Source: a virus. Taken from it: DNA of 64,000 nt. This document shows positions 15,226 to 23,983 of the stretch, in pieces (the first letter of the stretch is position 1; each line of letters opens with the position of its first letter). The notes beneath the pieces are model-generated. The model made no database searches and was not told the DNA's origin. It saw nothing but the letters and a program-made list of their open reading frames with translations. The DNA lies in IMG/VR virus record IMGVR_UViG_3300008954_000015, positions 1 to 64,000 of that record. The stretch is one strand, 5' to 3'. The translations under genes and the position numbers were made by a program.

Positions 15226-16196
15226 AAAAAAAGATATTAATAACCGGAGGTCTCGGATTCATAGGAACGCACTGTATAGAAAAGTGGCATTCAGAAGGTT
15301 GGGAAATACATGTTATTGATAACCTTTCCACAAACGCTATTGATCAATATCACGAGATTGCAAAAAAAGCAGAAAACGTAATAACAAAAGATATACTCGA
15401 AACAAAATACACAGAGATGCCAAAGTTTGACATGATACTCCATCTTGCCTCCCCAGTTGGCCCAGTTGGAGTCCTAAAACACTCGGGCCAAATGGCAAAA
15501 ATTATTTTAGAAGATATATATTGGGCTATTGGTGCCGTAAAACACAGCAATTGTCCTTTGGTTTTTATATCGACATCTGAGATTTATGGACACAGAGATG
15601 GAAAAACTTATTTAAAGGAAGAGGGAGACAAGGTGCTGAGAGGCGAGTTCACGGTAAGGAACGAGTACTCTATGGCTAAATTACTATCAGAAATTGTTCT
15701 AACCAATGTCGGAAAAGTGGATAAAGAATTTAAGTATCAAATAATTCGCCCATTTAATGTAACAGGTGAATACCAGCTGCCAAACGGAGGGTTCGTGTTA
15801 CCAAGGTTTGTACACCAGGCTCTAAAGGGAGATGACATAACGGTATACTACTCAGGTAGTCAGATCAGAGCGTTTACTTGGGTCAAAGATATTATTCAGG
15901 GAATCTTCTTAGCCTCAACCGCAAAAGATGAATTCTGGAACCAAGAATGGAATGTGGGTAACCCACAAAACGAGCAAACGATATTATATTTAGCGGAAAA
16001 AGTAAAAGAACTAACGGCCTCTGATTCACAGATCACTCATGTTGACCCAACTATTTTACACGGACCTCTTTTTGCTGAAGCTCCGGAGAAAATTCCCGAT
16101 AGTGAAAAAATAATGAATCTTTTAGGGTGGCAACCTACAAAACTTGTGGATGATGTGGTTGAAGAAGTTGTAGATTTTTGGAAAGATAAAGTATGA
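15222..16196 (+). CDS. NAD-dependent epimerase/dehydratase (extended SDR)
   Basis: A 324-residue nucleotide-sugar SDR. ITGGLGFIGTH near residues 6-16 is the NAD-binding glycine motif, LHLASPVGP is the conserved strand before the active site, and STSEIYG followed by YSMAK supplies the Ser/Tyr/Lys catalytic residues. The RPFNVTGEYQLPNGGFVLPRF segment resembles UDP-glucuronate decarboxylases and 4-epimerases, but the exact sugar cannot be assigned. ATGA overlaps link it to its neighbours on both sides. Confidence 0.83.
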   Translation: MKKKILITGGLGFIGTHCIEKWHSEGWEIHVIDNLSTNAIDQYHEIAKKAENVITKDILETKYTEMPKFDMILHLASPVGPVGVLKHSGQMAKIILEDIYWAIGAVKHSNCPLVFISTSEIYGHRDGKTYLKEEGDKVLRGEFTVRNEYSMAKLLSEIVLTNVGKVDKEFKYQIIRPFNVTGEYQLPNGGFVLPRFVHQALKGDDITVYYSGSQIRAFTWVKDIIQGIFLASTAKDEFWNQEWNVGNPQNEQTILYLAEKVKELTASDSQITHVDPTILHGPLFAEAPEKIPDSEKIMNLLGWQPTKLVDDVVEEVVDFWKDKV

Positions 16197-17188
16197 AGAT
16201 AGTTTTACACTCATACCAACTGGGTTCTAGAGGTACTGAAATTTGTCTTTATAAATATGCCAAATATGCTAGAGAGATTTTAGGTTGGGATCCCATAATC
16301 GTATCAACATCTTCAAGACCTACTCCAACTCTGTCTAGATTCGAAAGAGAGTTTGATGTTCACTTGTATCCAGATGTATGGCAACCAGATGGCAAGAATA
16401 TTGAAATTGTAAGGTATTTTAATAATTTAATTTCCAAAGAAAATGTTGATTTTCTATATGCCATAAAAGGCGGAGAGGACGATGGGATTTTAACAAATTT
16501 GGACTGTCCATCAGCCGCACATTGTATATTTAGGATGGACGAGCCTCACGGAAGTGTATATGCGGGAGTTTGTAAATATATTAGTAAAAAGCACGGACTC
16601 TTTCATCCGTGGGTTGACCACATAGTCGACTATGAAAAACTAAACCCATCAGACAACTATAGGGAGGAACTTGGGATTCCAAAAGATGCACTTGTTGGGT
16701 TTCGACACGGAGGAAATGATACATTTAGTTTGGGTTTTGTACACGAAGAAATTGAAAAGTCTTTAAAGGAGAGATCAGATCTTTGGTTTATCTTCTTAAA
16801 TACCAAGAAATTTATTGATCATTCTAGGGTACTTTTTCTTGATTGGACTTCTGATCTGAGTAAGATATTAAAATTTGTTAATACTGGAGACTTTTTTATG
16901 CACGCTAGGTATGATGGCGAAATATTCCCATTAACAGTTGCCGAGGCTTCAACTCAAAATAAACCAGTAGTAACGTGGAACCCGGATGAGCCACCAGCGC
17001 ATTATGATACGGGCCACATCGATCTTCTTGGACCTGCAGGAATATACTATAAGGGGCCCAAAGACTTACATAATATCTTAATAAATTTAGATAGAAGTGA
17101 TATCATTAAGAAAGAGTGGGACATTTATAAAGACACTTACTCGCCGGAAAACGTCATGAATCAATTTAGAGAAGTATTCGTAGGATAG
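16193..17188 (+). CDS. GT-B glycosyltransferase (GT4-like)
   Basis: A 331-residue transferase. It starts MKIVLHSYQLGSRGTEICLYKYA, the loop region of the acceptor domain, and later has FFMHARYDGEIFPLTVAEASTQNKPVV, a clear E-x7-E donor site (E-I-F-P-L-T-V-A-E). It is shorter than the first cassette enzyme but complete. Placed between an SDR and the heptose kinase, it could use the sugar made by these neighbours; this is inference. Confidence 0.78.
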   Translation: MKIVLHSYQLGSRGTEICLYKYAKYAREILGWDPIIVSTSSRPTPTLSRFEREFDVHLYPDVWQPDGKNIEIVRYFNNLISKENVDFLYAIKGGEDDGILTNLDCPSAAHCIFRMDEPHGSVYAGVCKYISKKHGLFHPWVDHIVDYEKLNPSDNYREELGIPKDALVGFRHGGNDTFSLGFVHEEIEKSLKERSDLWFIFLNTKKFIDHSRVLFLDWTSDLSKILKFVNTGDFFMHARYDGEIFPLTVAEASTQNKPVVTWNPDEPPAHYDTGHIDLLGPAGIYYKGPKDLHNILINLDRSDIIKKEWDIYKDTYSPENVMNQFREVFVG

Positions 17189-17191
17189 GAT

Positions 17192-18160
17192 ATGATTATA
17201 GCAAAGTGTCCATTGAGAATTTCTTTAGCAGGGGGCTCCACTGACCTGGAAGGCTTTTTGGAGCAAAACGATTACGGGGCAGTTGTAAGTTTTCCGTGCA
17301 ATCTTTACACCTATATTGCTGTTCATAATGATGTTTTCGGGTTTAACAGGAGTTCCAATAAATATATCATCAATTATACGACAAGAGAAGAGGTGGGGAA
17401 AGTCTGCGAAATACAAAATGATGTCGCCCGAGAAGTGCTACAACATTTTGCAGCGCCACCGGTTACTTGCACCTTTACAGGAGATGTTTTCTCTAGAGGT
17501 TCGGGATTGGCTTCGTCCTCTTCTTACACAATCGCTTTCATTAAGGCAATCTCAATGATAAAGGAGATGAACTTATCAGCACATGAGATGTGTAAACTTT
17601 CACTTCAGCTAGAGAGAAGTTTTAATCCACTTACGGGACACCAGGACCCGTACGGCTGTGGGTTAGGTGCTTTAAAGAAAATGATATTTAAAAAAGACAC
17701 TGATCCGTCGATCAGTTTTTTGCCTAAAGAAATTTTTGAGTCAATGGACATGTTCCTTATTCACACCGGCGTAACCAGAAGATCCACTGATGTTCTGAAG
17801 ACTTTTGATGAGGGTCCCCAAGACAACAGGCGCCTCTTATTAAGTTTGGTTGATGAGATGGAAGAAAATATTAAATCCAAAGACATGGTTTCGTTTTGTA
17901 AAACGATAAATGAGGGCTGGGAAGTAAAAAAGAAGATTTCTAGAGTTATTACTGAAAACTTGTTTCTCAAAAATATAGAAGATTCGTTGCAAAATGAAGA
18001 TAGAATTTTGGCTCATCGTTTATGTGGAGCCGGCAACGGCGGGTATTTTTTGGTTTTTATGGACAGGGACAAACAAAATGAAAATTTCTTAACAAGCATT
18101 TATTCGAATGTTATTCCGATACAAATAGTAGACACCGGTGTCGAGGGTCACACTGTATGA
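17192..18160 (+). CDS. hddA: GHMP sugar kinase, D-glycero-D-manno-heptose-7-phosphate kinase type
   Basis: A 322-residue GHMP-superfamily kinase. CPLRISLAGGSTDLEGF at the N terminus is typical of HddA, GSGLASSSSYTIA near 104-116 is the ATP-binding GHMP motif, and GAGNGGYFLVF near residue 282 is the C-terminal motif III. In the heptose pathway HddA phosphorylates D-glycero-D-manno-heptose 7-phosphate at C1. The next two genes encode the preceding isomerase (GmhA-like) and the following phosphatase/nucleotidyltransferase, which strongly supports this substrate. A fucokinase-like specificity is the main alternative. Overlaps the next start as ATGA. Confidence 0.83.
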   Translation: MIIAKCPLRISLAGGSTDLEGFLEQNDYGAVVSFPCNLYTYIAVHNDVFGFNRSSNKYIINYTTREEVGKVCEIQNDVAREVLQHFAAPPVTCTFTGDVFSRGSGLASSSSYTIAFIKAISMIKEMNLSAHEMCKLSLQLERSFNPLTGHQDPYGCGLGALKKMIFKKDTDPSISFLPKEIFESMDMFLIHTGVTRRSTDVLKTFDEGPQDNRRLLLSLVDEMEENIKSKDMVSFCKTINEGWEVKKKISRVITENLFLKNIEDSLQNEDRILAHRLCGAGNGGYFLVFMDRDKQNENFLTSIYSNVIPIQIVDTGVEGHTV

Positions 18161-18657
18161 ATATTTCAAATTTTATAGAGTCTTTGGAAAAAATAGACAA
18201 ACACAAGATATTGGCGTTAAAGAAAATAATACTAGACTATGAAGATATTATAATTCTTGGAAATGGCGGAAGCAACAGTATTGCGTCCCACATTTCGCAA
18301 GACTACACGAAACAATTGGGAAAAAGGGCCATTTCGTTTTCTGACCCATCAAGACTTACCTGTTATATAAACGATTACGGCATGGAACATGCATATAGCC
18401 AATTCTTAAAAGATTTTAAAACAGAAAAAACATTAGTAATTTTAATCTCTTCATCTGGGGAAAGTGAAAATATCTTTAAAGCAGCAACATTTTGTAGAGA
18501 TACAGAAATTTCTTTTATTATATTGACAGGGTTTGATCCAAGAAACAGGCTAAGAGAATTTAGAGCAGAAGATTCCGAGTTAGAATTTTGGGTAGATTCA
18601 GACGATTATGGTATTGTTGAGTGCACCCATCAAGCAATTTTACATACGGCGGTGTGA
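18157..18657 (+). CDS. gmhA: SIS-domain phosphosugar isomerase, GmhA-like
   Basis: A 166-residue SIS protein. ILGNGGSNSIASHISQDYTKQ near residues 31-51 is the GmhA signature (NGGSA...A-x-H in E. coli GmhA), SSSGESENI near 93-101 is the phosphate-binding loop and ECTHQAILHTAV the C-terminal helix with His and Glu residues usually bound to zinc. GmhA converts sedoheptulose 7-phosphate to D-glycero-D-manno-heptose 7-phosphate. It is shorter than E. coli GmhA (192). Translation is coupled with the kinase before it, and the next gene starts directly after its stop codon. Confidence 0.85.
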   Translation: MNISNFIESLEKIDKHKILALKKIILDYEDIIILGNGGSNSIASHISQDYTKQLGKRAISFSDPSRLTCYINDYGMEHAYSQFLKDFKTEKTLVILISSSGESENIFKAATFCRDTEISFIILTGFDPRNRLREFRAEDSELEFWVDSDDYGIVECTHQAILHTAV

Positions 18658-19374
18658 ATGATATACTGTTTTGACATAGATGGGACCATTTGTTCTTTGA
18701 GGGAGGACGGTAATTATCTTGAAGCAGAATTGTTTGTAGATGTTGCCTTGAGCATTAACAACTTATATTTAGAGGGTCATACGATCATAATAATGACAGC
18801 TAGGGGCTCGGTTTCTGGTAAGGATTGGGCGGCGGAGACCACAAATCAACTCAAAGAGTGGGGAATTCAATATCACGAACTAATAATGAACAAGAAGCCC
18901 CATGCAGATATTTTTGTTGATGACAAAGCAATAAACATAAATGATTACAGATCCTTGATAAGAAACAAAAGAGAAAGTGCCTTTGTCGCTGGCAGTTTTG
19001 ATGTGATTCACCCCGGTTATATACAGGTGTTCAAAAGAGCCAAAGAGGTGGGCAAGCATTTGGTGGTTGGGCTCCACAAGGACCCATCTCAAGAAAATCC
19101 AAATAAGATTAAACCAATTTTGTCTCTTGAGGAAAGAATAGAAATTCTTGAATCAATAAAATATGTTGATGAGATTCATGTTTATGAGACCGAAGCAGAA
19201 TTACTGGATTATTTAAAGAATAACAAAATATGTGTTAGAATGTTAGGAGATGATTATAGAGAGAAGGAAAAATACACAGGAAGGGGTTTAGATATACCTA
19301 TTTGTTATGTTGATCGTTCGCACGGCTGGTCTACTACAAAATTTAAAAATATGATAAAGGATAGTTTAAAATGA
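18658..19374 (+). CDS. Fusion of HAD phosphatase and HldE-like nucleotidyltransferase
   Basis: A 238-residue two-domain protein. Residues 1 to about 102 are a HAD phosphatase: CFDIDGTIC (nucleophile Asp6 and Asp8), IIIMTARG (motif II Thr) and NKKPHADIFVDDKA (Lys and paired Asp). From about 103, AFVAGSFDVIHPGYIQVFKRA starts a nucleotidyltransferase of the HldE-C/TagD class, ending with GWSTTKFK. The classic HxGH motif reads HPGY, so the second His is replaced. In the heptose pathway these are the consecutive steps 1,7-bisphosphate to 1-phosphate (GmhB) and 1-phosphate to NDP-heptose (HldE or HddC). In cells they are usually separate genes, so the fusion is notable. Whether the product is ADP-, CDP- or GDP-linked is not evident. 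Confidence 0.78.
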   Translation: MIYCFDIDGTICSLREDGNYLEAELFVDVALSINNLYLEGHTIIIMTARGSVSGKDWAAETTNQLKEWGIQYHELIMNKKPHADIFVDDKAININDYRSLIRNKRESAFVAGSFDVIHPGYIQVFKRAKEVGKHLVVGLHKDPSQENPNKIKPILSLEERIEILESIKYVDEIHVYETEAELLDYLKNNKICVRMLGDDYREKEKYTGRGLDIPICYVDRSHGWSTTKFKNMIKDSLK

Positions 19375-20285
19375 AATGTATAGTTACAGGGGGGAATGGA
19401 TTTATAGGAAGTCATTTAGTTGACAAACTTATAAAAGAAGGGAACAATGTAACAGTAATAGACAATCTCTCTGCAGAGTGCAATGAAGAGTTCTATTTTA
19501 ATGAGAAGGCCGAGAATCACAAGCTAGACATCTGTGATTACGAATCAATAGAGCCGCTGTTCCACAGTGCCGACTGCGTGTTTCACTTAGCTGCAGAATC
19601 AAGAATACAGCCAGCCATACTGAACCCTGCTCTAGCAGCTAGAGTGAACGTCGTCGGCACCACCAATGTTTTGCAAGCTTCACGAGCCAACAATGTTAAG
19701 AGGGTGATTTATTCCGGCACTAGTTCTGGCTATGGCCTTAAAAATAAGCCGCCACTTAAGGAGACCATGCCAAATGATTGCTTGAATCCTTATTCTGTAA
19801 CCAAGTGTGCCGGTGAGCAGATGTGTGAAATGTATACTAATCTATTTGGATTGGAGACGGTGATTTTAAGATACTTTAATGTATACGGAGAAAGGAGCCC
19901 TCTTAAGGGGCATTACGCTCCTGTTGTGGGGCTGTTTTTAAAGCAACATTTTTCTGGCAAAAGCATGACAATTGTTGGTACCGGGGAACAAAGAAGAGAT
20001 TTTACCCACGTCCGAGATGTTGTGGAGGCAAACTTGCTTGCTGCATGTTCTCCATCCCCCGGGGTAGTGGGAGAAGTCTTTAATGTTGGTAGCGGCGAAA
20101 ATATATCAATACTGGATATCGCAAAACATATTAGCAATAAATATGAGTTTATTCCACCGCGCCCGGGCGAAGCAGAAGAAACGTTGGCAGATATTACAAA
20201 AATAAGAGACTTTCTCGGATGGTCACCGTCGATAGATGTCCTAGACTGGATTTCAGAAGTTTTAAAAGGAAATGAAAATTATTAA
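19371..20285 (+). CDS. NAD-dependent nucleotide-sugar epimerase (GalE/WbpP-like)
   Basis: A 304-residue extended SDR. CIVTGGNGFIGSHLVDKL is the NAD site, VFHLAAESRIQP the conserved loop, SGTSSGYG and YSVTK the catalytic Ser and Tyr-x3-Lys, and RYFNVYGERSPLKGHYAPVV plus RRDFTHVRDVV the substrate region common to GalE and WbpP-type 4-epimerases. The substrate may be a UDP-hexose or the NDP-heptose made by the preceding genes; the sequence does not decide. It overlaps the next gene by 14 bases. Confidence 0.83.
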   Translation: MKCIVTGGNGFIGSHLVDKLIKEGNNVTVIDNLSAECNEEFYFNEKAENHKLDICDYESIEPLFHSADCVFHLAAESRIQPAILNPALAARVNVVGTTNVLQASRANNVKRVIYSGTSSGYGLKNKPPLKETMPNDCLNPYSVTKCAGEQMCEMYTNLFGLETVILRYFNVYGERSPLKGHYAPVVGLFLKQHFSGKSMTIVGTGEQRRDFTHVRDVVEANLLAACSPSPGVVGEVFNVGSGENISILDIAKHISNKYEFIPPRPGEAEETLADITKIRDFLGWSPSIDVLDWISEVLKGNENY

Positions 20286-21216
20286 AAGGCCAAATATTTT
20301 AATTACAGGCGCCTCCGGCATGGTTGGGTCTGCTTTTTATAAGAGCAGTAGACATATGGAGTTTATTTTTGTTGAATCTAAAGAGTGTGATCTATCGGAT
20401 TATGATCAAACAATCTCTTTGTTTGCCTTTCATCGCCCTGATATTGTGATTCATTTGGCTGCAAAGGTCGGTGGCCTGATTGCAAACATGGAAAATATGG
20501 GAGAATTTTATTTAAAAAACATTCAAATAAACACAAACGTTCTCGAAGCAGCAAAGCAATTTCATGTCGCGAAGGTGGTCTCTCTTTTGAGTACGTGTGT
20601 ATATCCAGCAGAAGCTTCCTATCCTTTAACGGAAGACCAGATTCATTCCGGCCCACCTCATGAATCTAATTTTGCTTATGCCTATGCTAAAAGAATGCTG
20701 GACATTCAATCCAGAGCATATCGAAAACAGTATGGGTGTAACTTTATCACAGCTGTTCCAAACAATCTATATGGTAAACACGATAATTTTGATTTAGAAA
20801 ACTCTCATGTAATTCCTGCCATGATAAGAAAGATATATATGGCTCGCGAGGACAAGAGAGATGTGGTTTTGTGGGGCAGCGGATCTCCAGTGAGAGAGTT
20901 TACTTACGCTCAAGACTTGGTGGATATTGTGTTGTTTTTGGTGGATCATTATTCGGACCCAGAGCCAATCAACGTTGGAAACACAAAAGAATACAGCATT
21001 AAGAGCTTAGCTGAAATTATCGCCAAAAAATTAAACTTTAAAGGAAATATTATTTGGGATACCGAAAAACCCGATGGTCAGAAAAGAAAACCCTCTGATA
21101 ATTCTAAACTCATATCTTTGGGGTGGAGAGAGGAAAATTATACTTCTTTGGAGCAGGGTTTGGATTCGACCATTGAGTGGTTTGAGTCTATTTATCCCAT
21201 GGTAAGAGGACTATGA
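20272..21216 (+). CDS. fcl: GDP-L-fucose synthase family epimerase/reductase
   Basis: A 314-residue protein matching GDP-4-keto-6-deoxymannose 3,5-epimerase-4-reductase. [13 protein letters not shown] binds [16 protein letters not shown] is a diagnostic family motif, STCVYP and YAYAKRM provide the catalytic residues, and [24 protein letters not shown] is the substrate-binding region. Normally it makes GDP-L-fucose from the product of Gmd, which is the next gene. Homologues (DmhB, MlghC type) reduce GDP-6-deoxy-4-keto-heptose in Campylobacter and Yersinia, a relevant alternative here because the heptose genes are adjacent. Confidence 0.88.
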   Translation: MKIIKRPNILITGASGMVGSAFYKSSRHMEFIFVESKECDLSDYDQTISLFAFHRPDIVIHLAAKVGGLIANMENMGEFYLKNIQINTNVLEAAKQFHVAKVVSLLSTCVYPAEASYPLTEDQIHSGPPHESNFAYAYAKRMLDIQSRAYRKQYGCNFITAVPNNLYGKHDNFDLENSHVIPAMIRKIYMAREDKRDVVLWGSGSPVREFTYAQDLVDIVLFLVDHYSDPEPINVGNTKEYSIKSLAEIIAKKLNFKGNIIWDTEKPDGQKRKPSDNSKLISLGWREENYTSLEQGLDSTIEWFESIYPMVRGL

Positions 21217-22211
21217 ACGAAAACAGGAAACTCGCCATCATAACTGGTGTGACCGGACAGGATGGAAGCTATTTGGCTGAACTCTTGTTAAAAAAGAAAT
21301 ATAAGGTTATAGGCCTAAAAAGAAGATCCTCTCTCATCAATTCTGATAGGGTTGACCACATATATGGCCATCCAAGGTTTTATATGGAATATTATGATCT
21401 AAATGATGCAGGAAGCATATGGAAGATAATACACAAATATAAGCCAGATGAATTTTATAATTTAGCAGCACAATCTCATGTTAGGGTTTCTTTTGACATT
21501 CCGGAACATACCGTCGATGGTATTGCGATGGGCACCTTAAGGATTTTAAACGCAATAAAAGAACTCTCGCCTAAATGTAGATTTTATCAGGCGTCTTCAT
21601 CAGAGATGTATGGAGACTGTAAAACGTTTCCACAAGATGAAAAAACAAAATTCAACCCTGCTTCGCCATATGCCTGTGCTAAGTTGTTTGCTCACAATTT
21701 AGTTAACAACTATAGAGAAAGCTATGGGCTGCATGCCTCTTCTGGCATATTGTTTAATCACGAGTCGCCCCGACGCGGGGAAACTTTTGTAACTAGAAAA
21801 ATAACTTTGGCGGCAGCTAATATAAAATTAGGGCTGCAAAAAAAGATTCATCTAGGAAATCTAGAAGCAAAAAGAGATTGGGGATTTGCAGGTGACTATG
21901 TAGAGGCGATGTGGCTCATGTTGCAGCATCCTGTTGCTAGCGATTACGTTATCGCAACCGGCGAGACACATACGGTAAGAGAGTTTCTGGATTGTGTTTT
22001 TGATATAGCGGGCCTTGGACCTGCAGAGCAGTATGTGGAAATTGATCAGAGACTTTTCCGTCCCCAAGAAGTTCCAATATTGCTCGGCGACCCGTCAAAG
22101 GCAAAACAAGTGCTTGGCTGGGAGCCGAAACACAAATTTAAAGATTTAGCAGAATTGATGTATAGGAGTGATTTTGATTTATTGTCAAAGAACAAAAGGA
22201 GTGTAAAATGA
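21213..22211 (+). CDS. gmd: GDP-mannose 4,6-dehydratase family protein
   Basis: A 332-residue SDR with the Gmd fingerprint: [17 protein letters not shown] at the N terminus, [34 protein letters not shown] with the Tyr-x3-Lys pair, [18 protein letters not shown] and [15 protein letters not shown]. It converts GDP-mannose to GDP-4-keto-6-deoxymannose, the first step to GDP-fucose, rhamnose or perosamine; DmhA-type homologues act on GDP-heptose instead. It overlaps the fcl-like gene before and the small gene after by ATGA, closing the glycan cassette. Confidence 0.9.
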   Translation: MNENRKLAIITGVTGQDGSYLAELLLKKKYKVIGLKRRSSLINSDRVDHIYGHPRFYMEYYDLNDAGSIWKIIHKYKPDEFYNLAAQSHVRVSFDIPEHTVDGIAMGTLRILNAIKELSPKCRFYQASSSEMYGDCKTFPQDEKTKFNPASPYACAKLFAHNLVNNYRESYGLHASSGILFNHESPRRGETFVTRKITLAAANIKLGLQKKIHLGNLEAKRDWGFAGDYVEAMWLMLQHPVASDYVIATGETHTVREFLDCVFDIAGLGPAEQYVEIDQRLFRPQEVPILLGDPSKAKQVLGWEPKHKFKDLAELMYRSDFDLLSKNKRSVK

Positions 22212-22432
22212 AATTATCAAATCAAGCAATGGGGGCCTTGATGATGGCCCTGCAAAAGTCTCTATTAGAGCAATCAGATATAGTACCAGTGTTGAAGGGA
22301 TTTAACTTTAATATCACTGAAAACGAGGAATTGGAAGTTACAAACCCGCCACAGTTTAAACTCGATCATGCCACACCATTGGTGAATTATGACGTTGAGG
22401 CAGAGAATAACAAAACAGTGGGTAGTGATTAA
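22208..22432 (+). CDS. Hypothetical protein (74 aa)
   Basis: A 74-residue protein starting [22 protein letters not shown], an amphipathic helix, followed by a strand-rich portion with [22 protein letters not shown] do not recognise a defined family. It overlaps the gmd stop as ATGA, and its stop codon shares one base with the ATG of the next gene (TAATG). From here on the genes look like phage core genes rather than glycan genes. Confidence 0.7.
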   Translation: MKLSNQAMGALMMALQKSLLEQSDIVPVLKGFNFNITENEELEVTNPPQFKLDHATPLVNYDVEAENNKTVGSD

Positions 22433-22683
22433 TGCCCATATATTCTTATCGCTGTGACCATTGTAAAGAGATGTTCGATGTTAGACATGGTATGTTTTTT
22501 GTACAAGATCGATGCATAAAATGTCATACAAGCGGTTTCTTAGAAAAGATACCAAGCATTTCTTTTAAGCCCTCTTCGGAAGAGACTAAAAAGAAGGTAG
22601 GCACAGAAGTTAAGAGATTCATCGAACAAACAAGAGACGATATTGCAAAAGAAAAAGAAAGGTTAAAGAAGGAGCAAATATGA
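22432..22683 (+). CDS. FmdB-type zinc-ribbon protein
   Basis: An 83-residue protein. [20 protein letters not shown] followed by DRCIKCHTSGFLEKIPS gives the two C-x2-C knuckles of the FmdB/CxxC regulatory zinc-ribbon family, which almost always begins MP-x-Y-x-Y-x-C. The remainder is a charged helix (KRFIEQTRDDIAKEKERLKKEQ). Small FmdB-like proteins occur in many large phages near transcription genes; a role in transcription or as a zinc-dependent adaptor is possible but not shown. Overlaps the next gene as ATGA. Confidence 0.83.
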   Translation: MPIYSYRCDHCKEMFDVRHGMFFVQDRCIKCHTSGFLEKIPSISFKPSSEETKKKVGTEVKRFIEQTRDDIAKEKERLKKEQI

Positions 22684-23012
22684 TATCAATAATTATCATA
22701 TCTTTGTTGACTCTTGCAAATATATATATGTTTGTTTATGTTAGGTGGCTTCTGAGAGAAATAGCAACAGCACAGGAGCATTCAGACGATATTTGGATGA
22801 TGATAGGGGAATATGTGACCCACGTGAAATCAATCCATGGTCTAGAAATGTATTATGGTGATAATCATTTACAGAATTTGATACTACACGGAAACGAGAT
22901 AATGGAAAAAATAGAAAAATTTGATTCGATTTTAAAAGAAGAGGAGGAAGAGGGCCTTGAAACAGGTGAGGAAAAAGAGGAAAAAGAACAACTATTTCAC
23001 AAAGATCCATGA
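22680..23012 (+). CDS. Small membrane-anchored hypothetical protein
   Basis: A 110-residue protein with one N-terminal hydrophobic segment (residues 2-20, MISIIIISLLTLANIYMFVY) and then a soluble helical part that ends in a strongly acidic tail (residues 88-106, mostly Glu). This is a single-pass N-in or signal-anchor topology. No family recognised. It overlaps the sigma factor gene by 56 bases in another frame, so the two are probably made from one message. Confidence 0.75.
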   Translation: MISIIIISLLTLANIYMFVYVRWLLREIATAQEHSDDIWMMIGEYVTHVKSIHGLEMYYGDNHLQNLILHGNEIMEKIEKFDSILKEEEEEGLETGEEKEEKEQLFHKDP

Positions 23013-23658
23013 AGATGCCATAGTAAGATATTCAAATTCTGAATGTATCAAAGAGAGAACCGGACTATACATAGAGTATATCGCCCCAGCTCTTGATGAA
23101 ATGGTTAACAAGATTATCTTTACTTATAAGTTTAATAACTTGCCGAATATAGATCCGCTGAGAGATGAGTGCAAAGTTTGGTTAACCACTATTTTAGACA
23201 AATATGATCCAAACAAGGGAAGTAAGGCTTTCTCCTACTTCTCTGTTGTGACAAAAAATTGGTTTATTCACAAGGTAAAAAAGAATGCCACCAAAGCAAG
23301 AAAAGAGGTTTCGTTTGAAAATTTGGTGGAAAATGGCGGAGCAGACATTTTAGGAACTTCTGACAAGAAAGAAGATTATTTTGAAAAAAGACAGACACAA
23401 GAATTTTGGCTTTTATTGTTACAAAATTTAGATAGGTGGGATAGTATAAATTTAAAAGAAAATGAAAAAAAAGTTCTTCAAGCTGTGAAGATTTTGATGA
23501 CAAGTGTTGATGATTTAGAGATTTTGAATAAAAAAGCAGTATATCTATACTTGAGAGAAATAACAGGCTTGAACACAAAACAAGTTGTTAGCAATCTTAA
23601 TAAAATTAGAGAAAAATATAGAATCTTTAAGACTAAATGGGACACTGGGCAGATATAA
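22957..23658 (+). CDS. Late-transcription sigma factor, T4 gp55-like
   Basis: A 233-residue protein. The segment WLTTILDKYDPNKGSKAF and then SYFSVVTKNWFIHKVKK (residues about 70-110) matches the sigma-region-2 core of T4-type gp55, the small sigma factor that directs RNA polymerase to TATAAATA late promoters. The C-terminal part (KKAVYLYLREITGLNTKQVV) looks like a helix-turn-helix. T4 gp55 is 185 residues, so this form is longer. Start is TTG at 22957 with AGGAGG nine bases upstream, inside the preceding gene. An exact TATAAATA occurs before the 61398 structural gene. Confidence 0.8.
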   Translation: MKQVRKKRKKNNYFTKIHEDAIVRYSNSECIKERTGLYIEYIAPALDEMVNKIIFTYKFNNLPNIDPLRDECKVWLTTILDKYDPNKGSKAFSYFSVVTKNWFIHKVKKNATKARKEVSFENLVENGGADILGTSDKKEDYFEKRQTQEFWLLLLQNLDRWDSINLKENEKKVLQAVKILMTSVDDLEILNKKAVYLYLREITGLNTKQVVSNLNKIREKYRIFKTKWDTGQI

Positions 23659-23686
23659 ACTTCTTCGTTGATCTATTTATAGTGTT

Positions 23687-23983
23687 ATGAAAAAGATAAA
23701 AGAATTTATTGAACAGGCAACAACTAATGTGACCGAAGACCGGGCTGCAACCAAGGTACTTCTCATGAGTCTAATGAAGTATATGCAAACTGGTGCTGAC
23801 AGACACAAAGAGGTGGGCCTGATCGCAGCAAAGTATTTGGAAACCCTGCAGAGATCAAACGAGCAGTTGGTCAAAATTGCAGGAATAATCCAAAAGAGAG
23901 AATCGAAAACAGAGTCAATTTCAGAAAGCGAGGTTGAAGAGCTATTTGATTTGATTAATGAACCAGAGGAGGAGGAAGAGTGA
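23687..23983 (+). CDS. Hypothetical protein (98 aa)
   Basis: A 98-residue, mostly helical protein with an acidic C-terminal end (residues 81-98 rich in Glu). It contains no motif I recognise. It follows the sigma factor by 28 bases, a gap that contains the AT-rich palindrome CTATTTATAG, and overlaps the next gene by four bases (GTGA). Position between the late sigma factor and the baseplate block fits a small virion-assembly or regulatory protein, without direct support. Confidence 0.65.
   Translation: MKKIKEFIEQATTNVTEDRAATKVLLMSLMKYMQTGADRHKEVGLIAAKYLETLQRSNEQLVKIAGIIQKRESKTESISESEVEELFDLINEPEEEEE

Noticed and set aside
23674-23681. TATAAATA on the minus strand after the sigma factor gene
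   Set aside because: No minus-strand gene lies downstream, and the octamer is expected by chance several times in AT-rich DNA. On the plus strand it is part of the palindrome CTATTTATAG with no consensus reading.
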